From Verrucomicrobiota bacterium (GTDB taxonomy: Bacteria > Verrucomicrobiota > Kiritimatiellia > CAIQIC01), in the NCBI GenBank assembly GCA_004321905.1, contig SCQF01000029.1:1-40185 (forward strand): a stretch of DNA of 40,185 bases. The letters run 5' to 3'. Under the pieces are notes generated by a model. That model did not search any database and had not been told where the DNA came from. It was given only the letters and a program-made list of their open reading frames with translations. A program made the position numbers and the translations under genes. Position 1 is the stretch's first letter; each line of letters begins with the position of its first letter. Below, piece after piece: positions 23,196 through 30,470 of the stretch.

Positions 23196-25319
23196 TCACT
23201 TCTCCGTCAAGCTGAGCACGCCATCCCATTCCGCCGGCGGATGCGCCAGCAGGGCTTGGCATTGGACAGCATACGCTTTGGCCGCCGGGTCGTCCGGTAC
23301 TTTCTCAAACGCGGTCAGTGCTTCCGCGAATTTTCCACCGTAGAACAGTGCCAACGCCTGCTCGAACGCGGCGAAGTGTGCCGGTCGTTCCTCGCCAGGC
23401 AGTCCGGCGAGTTCATGGACGCGCACCGGTGTTTTGCGCCCGACGACGCGCAGCCGACCCAACTCACGGCCGACGAAATGGCCGCCACTCTGCTGCCATG
23501 TTGCTTCGGAAACCATCAAGTAGGTGCCGAACGCTTTGTTTGCGCCTTCGAGCCGCGACGCCAAATTCGCCGCATCGCCGAGCATGGTGTAATTAAAGCG
23601 GTCGGTGGAGCCCATGTTGCCCACCGTCACGTCGCCGGTGTTTAGTCCGATGCGACTTTTGACAACCGCGCCGGTGCGCTCCTGAAACGCAGGTCGAAGT
23701 TCAGCGAGTTTGCGCTGGCAGCGAATGGCAGCGCGACATGCCCGCGTGGCGTGGTCGGGTTGGCTGATCGGCGCGTTCCAGAACGCGACAATCGCGTCGC
23801 CAATGTACTTGTCGAGATAACCGCCCTCCGCCTGAATGATCGCGCCCATTTCCGAAAGGTAGTCGTTGAGCAATGCGGTCAACGTCGGCGGATCGAGCCG
23901 CTCGGAAAAACTGGAAAACTTTTCGATGTCGGAAAAGAAGATCGTCAGCTCGCGTTTTTCGCCGCCGAGCTTGAGTTTGGACGGATCGGCGATGATCTGC
24001 TCAATCACGTCCGGGCCGAGGTAATGTTTGAACGCTGACTTGATGAACGCTTTCTGCCGACCTTCCGTCGCATAGTTCACCACGACCGCTCCGACCAGCG
24101 CCAGTCCGGTCGCCACCACACCCGGCACCACGGGCCACCAATAGCCGAGCGCGTAGCCCGCGAAGCCCAAGCCGATCGCCACCGCGAGGAACACCACAAA
24201 GCCCAGCACGCTATGCCAGGCCTTGCGACTGAAAATACCCGCGACGCCGCTCAGCAACGCAAGCAAGATTACGCCAAAGCCCGTCAAGCCGCCGGTCACG
24301 GGCCGGATGAAATCGCCGGCCAGCAGGTTGTCCAGCATCGTGGCGTGAATTTCCACGCCCGGATAAACTTTCGCGATGGGCGAAGGCCGCAGATCCAGCA
24401 AGCCGGGCGCGCTGAAACCCAGCAGGACGTAGCAATCCCTGAAGGTGTTCGTGCCCGGCAGCACCGGTTTCTTACCTTCCAGAAAAGAAAGTTCCGATTC
24501 GATCACCTGCGCTGCGCTGAAGGTCCGATGTGTCTGGGATTTTCCGCGATACCGGAGAATAGCGCGACCGTGTTCATCGAATGGGATACTCCGCCCATCA
24601 ATTTCCATTTCGTTGGCGCGAACCTGCACCTTGGCCTGCGGATGCGCCGCCAGGTAGGTGGCGATGCCGAGCGAGGGCAGCACGCGCTGATCGAATACGC
24701 GAAACAGCGTTGCGCGCCGGAAGATGCTGTCGTGATCGGGCAAGTCGCTGACGTTTGCCAGCAGCGTGGCGTTCGTGGCCACCTGCGGGATGGGGAACGA
24801 TGTGCGTGCCGCCGTTTTCCAATGATTGGAAGAACCGGGGTCCCAGTTTTCCAAGCCTTGGAAAACCAAGCGTAGTGACGGCATATTCGTTGGCCAACGG
24901 GTATCACCGGCCTTTGCGCCCGGCATGACTGCCGCGACAAAGGGCGGCCCGCGACGGATGCCATCGGCAAACGCTTCATCGTCCGACACCTGATAGGCGG
25001 ATGGCTCCGTATAAAGTACGTCGAAGCCCACTGCCTTGGCGCCGCAGCGTTTGCAGTAGTCGAGCACGGCCGCGTAAACGGTGCGCGGCCACGGCCACGA
25101 CCAACCGCGCGCCGGATCTTTACCCCAATCCAAACTCGCCTGATCGAGCAGGATCAATTTGATGTTCGATGTCGTGGAGTTGGTCGTGGCAAACGCGCTG
25201 ACGCGCCAAGCCCACGTGGGATATTCCCAGCGATCCAGCATGTCGCCGAACCACAGCGTCAAGGCGATGAATGCACCGCCGAGGCCGAGCAGTAAACCTT
25301 GGGACCATTTATTTTTCAC
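23196..25319 (-). CDS. CHASE2-domain class III adenylate cyclase
   Basis: Membrane receptor cyclase, 707 residues from GTG 25319. An N-terminal helix (GLLLGLGGAFIALTLWFG) and an extracytoplasmic CHASE2 sensor domain (about 30-300) precede three hydrophobic helices (about 315-390). The class III catalytic domain follows (about 405-600). Metal-binding aspartates lie in TIFFSDIEKFSSFSER and YIGDAIVAFW. The adenine-selective Lys is in GGYLDKYIGDA, and the Asn/Arg transition-state pair is in YTMLGDAANLASRLEG. A short TPR-like tail ends it. The frame is open to 25415, but that would overlap the upstream gene heavily; GTG 25319 overlaps its stop by 11 nt. Residues 152-169 (FQGLENWDPGSSNHWKT) are encoded by a copy of the paired-palindrome repeat within the CHASE2 domain. 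Confidence 0.92.
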   Translation of the reverse strand: MKNKWSQGLLLGLGGAFIALTLWFGDMLDRWEYPTWAWRVSAFATTNSTTSNIKLILLDQASLDWGKDPARGWSWPWPRTVYAAVLDYCKRCGAKAVGFDVLYTEPSAYQVSDDEAFADGIRRGPPFVAAVMPGAKAGDTRWPTNMPSLRLVFQGLENWDPGSSNHWKTAARTSFPIPQVATNATLLANVSDLPDHDSIFRRATLFRVFDQRVLPSLGIATYLAAHPQAKVQVRANEMEIDGRSIPFDEHGRAILRYRGKSQTHRTFSAAQVIESELSFLEGKKPVLPGTNTFRDCYVLLGFSAPGLLDLRPSPIAKVYPGVEIHATMLDNLLAGDFIRPVTGGLTGFGVILLALLSGVAGIFSRKAWHSVLGFVVFLAVAIGLGFAGYALGYWWPVVPGVVATGLALVGAVVVNYATEGRQKAFIKSAFKHYLGPDVIEQIIADPSKLKLGGEKRELTIFFSDIEKFSSFSERLDPPTLTALLNDYLSEMGAIIQAEGGYLDKYIGDAIVAFWNAPISQPDHATRACRAAIRCQRKLAELRPAFQERTGAVVKSRIGLNTGDVTVGNMGSTDRFNYTMLGDAANLASRLEGANKAFGTYLMVSEATWQQSGGHFVGRELGRLRVVGRKTPVRVHELAGLPGEERPAHFAAFEQALALFYGGKFAEALTAFEKVPDDPAAKAYAVQCQALLAHPPAEWDGVLSLTEK
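24815..24865. repeat. 51-bp paired-palindrome repeat inside the adenylate cyclase gene
   Basis: Arms TTTTCCAATGATTGGAAGA (24815-24833) and TTTTCCAAGCCTTGGAAAA (24847-24865) are separated by 13 nt. At 51 bp it is exactly 17 codons and leaves the cyclase frame open. It falls in a loop between LRLV and RTSFPIPQ of the CHASE2 sensor. Confidence 0.85.
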
Positions 25320-27024
25320 GACGATTGCCCAGGGTCCAATACGTGAGCGCCGGGTGGCGCGGCGCGAATTGTTGTGCGCGTTGGAAGAGCGCGCAAGCCT
25401 CGTTGGTGCGGCCAAGCGTGACCAATTGGTTCGCTACCGCCACCGCCAGTCTGACGGAATCTCCGTCCCAACGGCGCGCCAACGCCTGTTTATAGAGAAC
25501 GAGTGAGGCTTGGTGTTGGCCTTGGCATTCGCGGATATAGCCTTGGGCCTTGAGCGGAAAGGCATCGGCGGGGTTGAGGCGGTGCGCCTCTGCAAAGAAT
25601 TGCAGCGCGGCGGGGTAATTGGTTCGTGCTAGAGCAATTTCGCCGCGCAATTGAATGGCGTAATCGAACCATGGCGCCAACTGTTGCGCAGAAGCGAGCA
25701 GTTGCTCGGCGGTGTCGAGTTGCTTGGCTTGAATGAAGAAGTGGCCCCAGTTGGCTAGGATGACGTAGTTCACGGGGTCGGCGTGAAGGAGATAGCGGTT
25801 GAGGCTGTTAGTCTCGCGCCAAGCCCATAGACCACGCGGCAGTTCGGCGAAAGCGCCGATCCGGCTCAGCGCCAGCACCAAGCCAACGAGGGCGGCCAGT
25901 TGACGTTGCGCGCCGGTCGCTGTGCGCCTGTGTTGCCAGCAAAAACGCAAAATATCCGCGACCGCCAGCGCCAAGCCGAAGCTCGGCAGGAGGAGGTAAT
26001 AATCGGCAAACGGTCCGTTGCGAAACGGCAGCAAGTTGCTCAGCGGGAAAAATGCGAACAAAAACCACAACCAGCCAATCCAGAGAAAACGCATAGCGTG
26101 GCGAACGCGGAATGCCAGCCACGAGATAGCGAAAAGCAGCAACCAGCTGGCGGGGAAAAGAAACGGCGCAAGTGTGGCGGTTGGTGGATAACCGGCAAAC
26201 AGCGTCAGGCGGTTCCACGGCCAGAGCCAGAGGCCCAGATGATGAAGTGTGAAATAGGCGCTGGCCAAACTGACCTCAATATTCTTCAAGGGTGGGAAAA
26301 ATCCCGAATTGGCCGACGAGGTGATGCCTTGAAATTGGAGGCGCACCAGCAGATAGGTTGCCACGATCAAACCCAGTACGCTGGTCATAATCAGCGTAGG
26401 GCGCGCGATCAGGGATCGTTGGCGGGCGTATTGCCAGAGCAGGAAGAGCAAGGGCAAGGCCACAGCTTCTTCATAGCTGAGCAGGGCCAGCGCTGCGCAA
26501 AACGACGCCAAGAGGCCATAACCGCAAGCAGCCCAGGTGGCCCGGTTCTGTGCGTGCTGCGTAATCTTTTCGGTTACCAGCAGCGTGGCCAAGATCATCA
26601 TTATGTTCATGACCACATTGGTGGTGCAACTGAACCACGCGACGGCAGAGAGTTGCGTGGGAGCGAGAACAAACAGCGCAGTCGCAGCTAACGCCCAGCG
26701 TTCATGGTTCAACAGTCGTCGTGCGGCCAGCCAGCAAAGCAGGGTTAACAGGGCATAGCAGATCAACGTGACCACATGGGCCACGATGATCGTTCCCCCA
26801 GGCGACGGAGCGCAGAGGGTGAAAAATATATTCTTAATGGGTCGGAAATATCCAAAGCAATCCAGCGCGGAATTGCGGCCCGATTCTTTCCATGAGGCTA
26901 GATAGTTCCATTCATTGACGTCATCCAGCACGGGCGGCGACGAGAGCGAAATGCTGCCCAACGCCGCCACCAAGGCAATGAGTCCCAGCACACTCCACTG
27001 AATGCCGGTCACGCGGATTTTCAT
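25309..27024 (-). CDS. Polytopic membrane protein with C-terminal TPR repeats
   Basis: 571 residues from ATG 27024. About ten hydrophobic helices occupy residues 5-400. The first periplasmic loop begins SPPVLDDVNEWNYL, whose acidic pair fits the GT-C glycosyltransferase fold (PMT/Tmtc-like), where such residues bind the lipid-linked donor. RPIKNIFFTL and GYPPTATLAPF are reminiscent of O-mannosyltransferase-like TPR proteins. Two to three TPR units follow (about 430-560: YVILANWGHFFIQAKQLDTA, AALQFFAEAHRLNPADAFPL). Function is inferred only at this level. It sits between the M48 lipoprotein gene and the cyclase, overlapping the latter by 11 nt. Confidence 0.72.
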   Translation of the reverse strand: MKIRVTGIQWSVLGLIALVAALGSISLSSPPVLDDVNEWNYLASWKESGRNSALDCFGYFRPIKNIFFTLCAPSPGGTIIVAHVVTLICYALLTLLCWLAARRLLNHERWALAATALFVLAPTQLSAVAWFSCTTNVVMNIMMILATLLVTEKITQHAQNRATWAACGYGLLASFCAALALLSYEEAVALPLLFLLWQYARQRSLIARPTLIMTSVLGLIVATYLLVRLQFQGITSSANSGFFPPLKNIEVSLASAYFTLHHLGLWLWPWNRLTLFAGYPPTATLAPFLFPASWLLLFAISWLAFRVRHAMRFLWIGWLWFLFAFFPLSNLLPFRNGPFADYYLLLPSFGLALAVADILRFCWQHRRTATGAQRQLAALVGLVLALSRIGAFAELPRGLWAWRETNSLNRYLLHADPVNYVILANWGHFFIQAKQLDTAEQLLASAQQLAPWFDYAIQLRGEIALARTNYPAALQFFAEAHRLNPADAFPLKAQGYIRECQGQHQASLVLYKQALARRWDGDSVRLAVAVANQLVTLGRTNEACALFQRAQQFAPRHPALTYWTLGNRREK

Positions 27025-27040
27025 GATTGGTGGCACAACC

Positions 27041-27940
27041 TCAAAGGGCGCGGAGAAAATGCGCGAAGCGCGCTTGACGCGCGGCGGGTTCGGTCAGTGG
27101 CGTTGCGGTGCCGATGATCGCGCCGGCCTTTTCAACGCGTAGTTGCGGATCGGGATGCGTTTTGCCGAAGCCGGCGCTGCCTGGTGGCATACGCTGCTTC
27201 ATCTGGTCGAGCATATCCAACAGACCGGCGGGGTTATACCCCACGCGTTGGAGAATCTTTATTGCAGACGCATCGGCTTGGTATTCGAGGTCGCGGGCAT
27301 AACCCTTGTTGACCAGCGAGCTGGTGATGTCGCCAATACTGCCCTCGAACGCTTTGGTAACGTCGGCAAGATTCTGGCCACCGAGGTTTTTACCCGCTTC
27401 GAGCGCGAGGATGGTCAGTGCGCCGGTCAGGCGGCTGCCTTTGATGGCCTTTAAGCCGTGCTGGTTTTCCACGTGGCCGACTTCGTGCGCGAGCACGGCG
27501 GCGAGCGCGTCTTCGTCGCGGCAACAGCGGATCAGCCCGCGCGAAACCATCACAAACCCGCCGGGCGCGGAGAAGGCATTGATCTCGTCGGTGTCCATGA
27601 TGATGAAGTGATAGCCGCCGAATGTCTCCGGCTTATCGGCGGCGAGTGCGAGCGTCTGGCCGAGCACATTGAGGTAGTGCGTCGCCGCCTCGTTGTTGTA
27701 GGGCTTGTAGGTGGTCAAAATCGTCGCGGCGACGGAGCGGCCAATGTAGAATTCCTGTTCCGGTGTGATGTCCTTGAACGTTTTCTCGATCGCCGCAGCG
27801 CTCCGGTTGATGGACGCGGCTTGTTGTGGCGTGATCGTGCCGGTCGCCTGTAGCACGCCGGTGGTGACCTGCGTGACCGTGGAGCAGCCGATCGCGAAAA
27901 TAGCGACGGCCAGCAAAATGCTGCTAATCTGAAATTTCAC
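27041..27940 (-). CDS. M48-family zinc metalloprotease, lipoprotein
   Basis: Envelope protease of the BepA/LoiP/Oma1-like group. 299 residues. The N-terminus is a lipoprotein signal with cleavage before Cys19 (AIFAIGC). The catalytic motif is AHEVGH with His152, Glu153 and His156, and the third zinc ligand is Glu219 in RDLEYQADASA. The segment INAFSAPGGFVMVSRGLI upstream of the motif is characteristic of M48C enzymes. Relatives degrade or refold misfolded outer-membrane proteins. There is no TPR domain attached. Its ATG overlaps the stop of the SH3 protein gene by 4 nt, so the two proteins are made together and may act together in the periplasm. Confidence 0.9.
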   Translation of the reverse strand: MKFQISSILLAVAIFAIGCSTVTQVTTGVLQATGTITPQQAASINRSAAAIEKTFKDITPEQEFYIGRSVAATILTTYKPYNNEAATHYLNVLGQTLALAADKPETFGGYHFIIMDTDEINAFSAPGGFVMVSRGLIRCCRDEDALAAVLAHEVGHVENQHGLKAIKGSRLTGALTILALEAGKNLGGQNLADVTKAFEGSIGDITSSLVNKGYARDLEYQADASAIKILQRVGYNPAGLLDMLDQMKQRMPPGSAGFGKTHPDPQLRVEKAGAIIGTATPLTEPAARQARFAHFLRAL

Positions 27941-28416
27941 TTGGCGCCTCCCGTCGGCGGCTTGACGCTGCCCGCGGCGAGGAATTTTTGCATTTCCTGC
28001 GGCGTAATCTTGATCTTGGCCATGCGATCTACAGCGGCGAAGTTCATGTTCGGGTTTTGCTTCTTGAACTCCTTCTCGACGTCGGAGTTGAAACCTTTGC
28101 CGGCCAGCGCCAGCTCATCGCTGGAGGCGCCGCTCGCACCACCGGCACCGGCGGTCATGACAATTTTTTTTTTCGTCAAGGACGCAACACTCATCCAGCC
28201 TTGCTGGCCTGATGCCGTCTGCACCTGCATCCAGCCGTTCTGCTCCGACTGCGCTTCGACCGCTGAGCCATAGGGTAGCTTGGCGACCACAGCGCCGAGG
28301 AACGAGGGTGTCGCGCGTACCTGGCCATCCTGTACCTGCACGCTCATGCGCTCGGCCAGTGCTACGCTGGCCCAGCCAAGCACCCCAATCGTTATCCACA
28401 TCAAGTTTCTACGCAT
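27937..28416 (-). CDS. Secreted bacterial SH3-domain protein
   Basis: 159 residues with a Sec signal peptide (MRRNLMWITIGVLGWASVALA) and a bacterial SH3 domain (about 24-80: VQVQDGQVRATPSFLGAVVA through QQGWMSVASLTKKK). The remaining half has a Gly/Ala/Ser linker and a helical tail (FNSDVEKEFKKQNPNMNFAA). Such SH3 domains often bind peptidoglycan peptides. GGAGG is 7 nt before ATG 28416. Four-base overlap with the M48 gene suggests a functional pair, perhaps adaptor and protease. Confidence 0.82.
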   Translation of the reverse strand: MRRNLMWITIGVLGWASVALAERMSVQVQDGQVRATPSFLGAVVAKLPYGSAVEAQSEQNGWMQVQTASGQQGWMSVASLTKKKIVMTAGAGGASGASSDELALAGKGFNSDVEKEFKKQNPNMNFAAVDRMAKIKITPQEMQKFLAAGSVKPPTGGAK

Positions 28417-28469
28417 CGTTTGCCTCCACGGTTTGCTGGCCCGCTAGTATCGCCGCGCGCGGCGGAAAA

Positions 28470-29669
28470 TCAATCCTTCTTGGCTTGCTCAAGTTGCCGT
28501 ACGCCGGCGGTGATCGCCGGGATTAGCAGCAGATAGAGCAGGGCACCCAGTAAAAAAGTGGCGCGGATACCCAGCCACGCCGCCAAGGCGCCGCTGCCCA
28601 AGGCGGCCAGCATCCAGCCGATACACCGCGCGCTGCTGGCCCACCCGAAGACCGCACCCCGCCGATGTTGAGGAGTTCTTTTGCTCAGCCAGATTTGAAA
28701 TACCGGGTCCAAGCCGCCCGCGCAAAACATGCAGCCAAACCGCGTTGCAAAGAGCAGGCCGAATCCCTGTGCCAAGCCCTGCGGAATCATCAATAGCCCG
28801 GCGAACAAAGCCGACACTTTGCCGATGCGTGGCGGCGGTATGCGATCGGCCAGATGCCCCAGGATCAGTCCAGCGAGCATCCCTGCGACGCCACTACCCG
28901 CGGAGAGCAAGCCTGTCCACAGCGACGCGCCTTGGAGCCGGCCATGCACTTCCTGCACGAGCAGCGGTACCCACGCCGCGTCGAACTGGCGCACGAAATT
29001 GATGGCGAGAATCAAACCGAGAATGGGCCAGACGCCGCCGAGCCGTCCGCGCGGCACTTCATCCTGCTCAGCGGTGGCCGGCGGTGTGGGCGTGCTGCGT
29101 TCCGGTTCGCGGGTGCCCAACAGCACGAGCAAGGCCGCTGCCAAAAGGAGCAAGCCGGAAATGAAAAAAGCGGTGCGATAGCCAAACCACTCGGCGCACA
29201 CGCCGCCAAGGGCGACTCCGGCCAAACTGCCGGAAAAAACCGCCGCACTCAATCCGCCCAGCGCCATGCCACTACGCTCGGGCGGCGCGTCGGCAGCGAC
29301 CATCGCCTGTGCCGCGGTCATGGTGCCGGTGAACGCGCCTTGCAACGCGCGCAACGCCACCAACGTCTCGACGTTTCGCGCCGCGCCCATCAGCGTCAGC
29401 ACCAACCACGCCGCAAAGTTCGCGCGCAACAACATCACGCGTCGCCCATAGCGATCCGCCGCCGCGCCCCAGATCGGCGCAAAAAACGCCATAGTCAATG
29501 GCACGGCGGCGCTGAAGGCCGAAACCCACAACCGGAGGCGCACCTCGTCGTGAACCCCCAACTCCTGCATGAAGAAGGGCGCGAACGGAATCGCGAACGA
29601 AAAACCGGCGATGGAGAAAAACTGGGACAGCCAGACCGTGACCACATTCCGATGCCAGTTATGCTGCAT
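28470..29669 (-). CDS. Major facilitator superfamily transporter
   Basis: 399 residues, about twelve transmembrane helices. The cytoplasmic loop after helix 2 reads GAAADRYGRRVMLLRANF, the MFS signature G-x3-D-RxGRR, and the duplicated copy is GHLADRIPPPRIGKVS. SQFFSIAGFSFAIPFAPFF in helix 1 and GALQGAFTGTMTAAQAMV in helix 4 resemble multidrug or sugar-efflux members (MdtG-like). The substrate is unknown. ATG 29669 has GGAGG upstream at good distance and lies 14 nt after the acetyltransferase gene, so they are likely cotranscribed. Confidence 0.88.
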   Translation of the reverse strand: MQHNWHRNVVTVWLSQFFSIAGFSFAIPFAPFFMQELGVHDEVRLRLWVSAFSAAVPLTMAFFAPIWGAAADRYGRRVMLLRANFAAWLVLTLMGAARNVETLVALRALQGAFTGTMTAAQAMVAADAPPERSGMALGGLSAAVFSGSLAGVALGGVCAEWFGYRTAFFISGLLLLAAALLVLLGTREPERSTPTPPATAEQDEVPRGRLGGVWPILGLILAINFVRQFDAAWVPLLVQEVHGRLQGASLWTGLLSAGSGVAGMLAGLILGHLADRIPPPRIGKVSALFAGLLMIPQGLAQGFGLLFATRFGCMFCAGGLDPVFQIWLSKRTPQHRRGAVFGWASSARCIGWMLAALGSGALAAWLGIRATFLLGALLYLLLIPAITAGVRQLEQAKKD

Positions 29670-29683
29670 GGCCGCCTCCGCGG

Positions 29684-30193
29684 TCAGCGGGCGGTGGCCG
29701 TTGCGCAGATCGTCATGCTCATCGCCACCTCCGGGCAAGTGAACGGCGAATCATATTTCGAGCAATTCAGGCAGCCGGTATAGAGTTTATGCATCAGTGT
29801 TTCTTTGGGCACGGTCTTGAAGCCCAGCTTGCCAAAAAAATCCGGTGTGAAGGTCAAGACGATGATCTGTTCCGGCTGAAGAACGCGAATCCGCTCAATG
29901 GCTGCCTCCACCAGCGCCCGGCCGAGGCCCAAACCGCGGTGATCTTTATCCACCGCCAGCGATTTGATCTCCACCGACGGATGCTCCGCTTTGCCGATCT
30001 CCGGCAGAATGAACCACGAAACGATGCCGGCGACGCGCCCGGCGACCTCGGCGATCAAGAACCGGTCGGTGTTCTGCGCGATGTCGTTCATTGAGCGCGG
30101 CACCAACTCGTTGGGATTATCCTTGATGAGGTTATAAATCGCGGTCACATCGCGGAAGCCCGCGTTGCGAATCTGGTACGACGTTGAATTCAT
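29684..30193 (-). CDS. ArgA-like N-acetyltransferase (GNAT, short N-acetylglutamate synthase type)
   Basis: 169 residues. A GNAT fold with the acetyl-CoA loop DHRGLGLGRALVEAAIERI (motif A, Q/RxxGxG/A) and the acidic strand VEIKSLAVDKD. After the fold come VPKETLMHKLYTGCLNCSKY and SPFTCPEVAM. This C-terminal Cys-containing tail is typical of the short ArgA-like N-acetylglutamate synthases found in several phyla, which acetylate glutamate as the first step of arginine synthesis. No other arg gene is adjacent, so the assignment rests on the tail motif. It is the first gene of the minus-strand run, divergent from the ribonucleotide reductase gene. Confidence 0.75.
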   Translation of the reverse strand: MNSTSYQIRNAGFRDVTAIYNLIKDNPNELVPRSMNDIAQNTDRFLIAEVAGRVAGIVSWFILPEIGKAEHPSVEIKSLAVDKDHRGLGLGRALVEAAIERIRVLQPEQIIVLTFTPDFFGKLGFKTVPKETLMHKLYTGCLNCSKYDSPFTCPEVAMSMTICATATAR

Positions 30194-30244
30194 ACTGTAA
30201 CCGAATAGGGCATTGGCGCGTGATTTTCAACTCCAAAGGATGGG

Positions 30245-30295
30245 TTCTCCAGGGCTTGGAAAAGTGGCGCGCCGGCTTTTCCAAGCCTTGGAAAA
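30245..30295. repeat. 51-bp paired-palindrome repeat between divergent genes
   Basis: Arms TTCTCCAGGGCTTGGAAAA (30245-30263) and TTTTCCAAGCCTTGGAAAA (30277-30295) are separated by 13 nt. This copy lies between two divergent promoters, upstream of both genes, a position where a terminator makes no sense. Confidence 0.88.
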
Positions 30296-30368
30296 CGCGC
30301 AATTTTTTCGCGTCAGCGCACCCAAACCCTGATTTCATTGGTGAAAACTAACGAAAAAATAATTTTTC

Positions 30369-30396
30369 TTGCAACCACTAGATGTAGTGTTATTTT
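30369..30396 (+). promoter_or_regulatory. Probable nrdJ promoter with embedded NrdR box
   Basis: CCACTAGATGTAGTGT (30375-30390) matches 13 of 16 positions of the NrdR consensus ACACWATATATWGTGT as I recall it, and is an inverted repeat (CACTA/TAGTG). It exactly fills the 16-bp spacer between TTGCAA (-35, 30369-30374) and TATTTT (-10, 30391-30396). NrdR bound there would block polymerase when dATP/ATP signals enough dNTPs. I do not see the second box usually found 31-32 bp away. Confidence 0.55.
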
Positions 30397-30470
30397 CGCG
30401 CCTGTTGTTCAATGGCATCAATGGATGGTGTGATATGATTTTAGAGAAAAACAAGGTTTGGAGGCGGAAT

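Noticed and set aside
30296-30470. Cobalamin riboswitch before the B12-dependent reductase
   Set aside because: The leader is too short for a full B12 aptamer and I see no B12-box-like sequence; the NrdR-type site explains the symmetry better.
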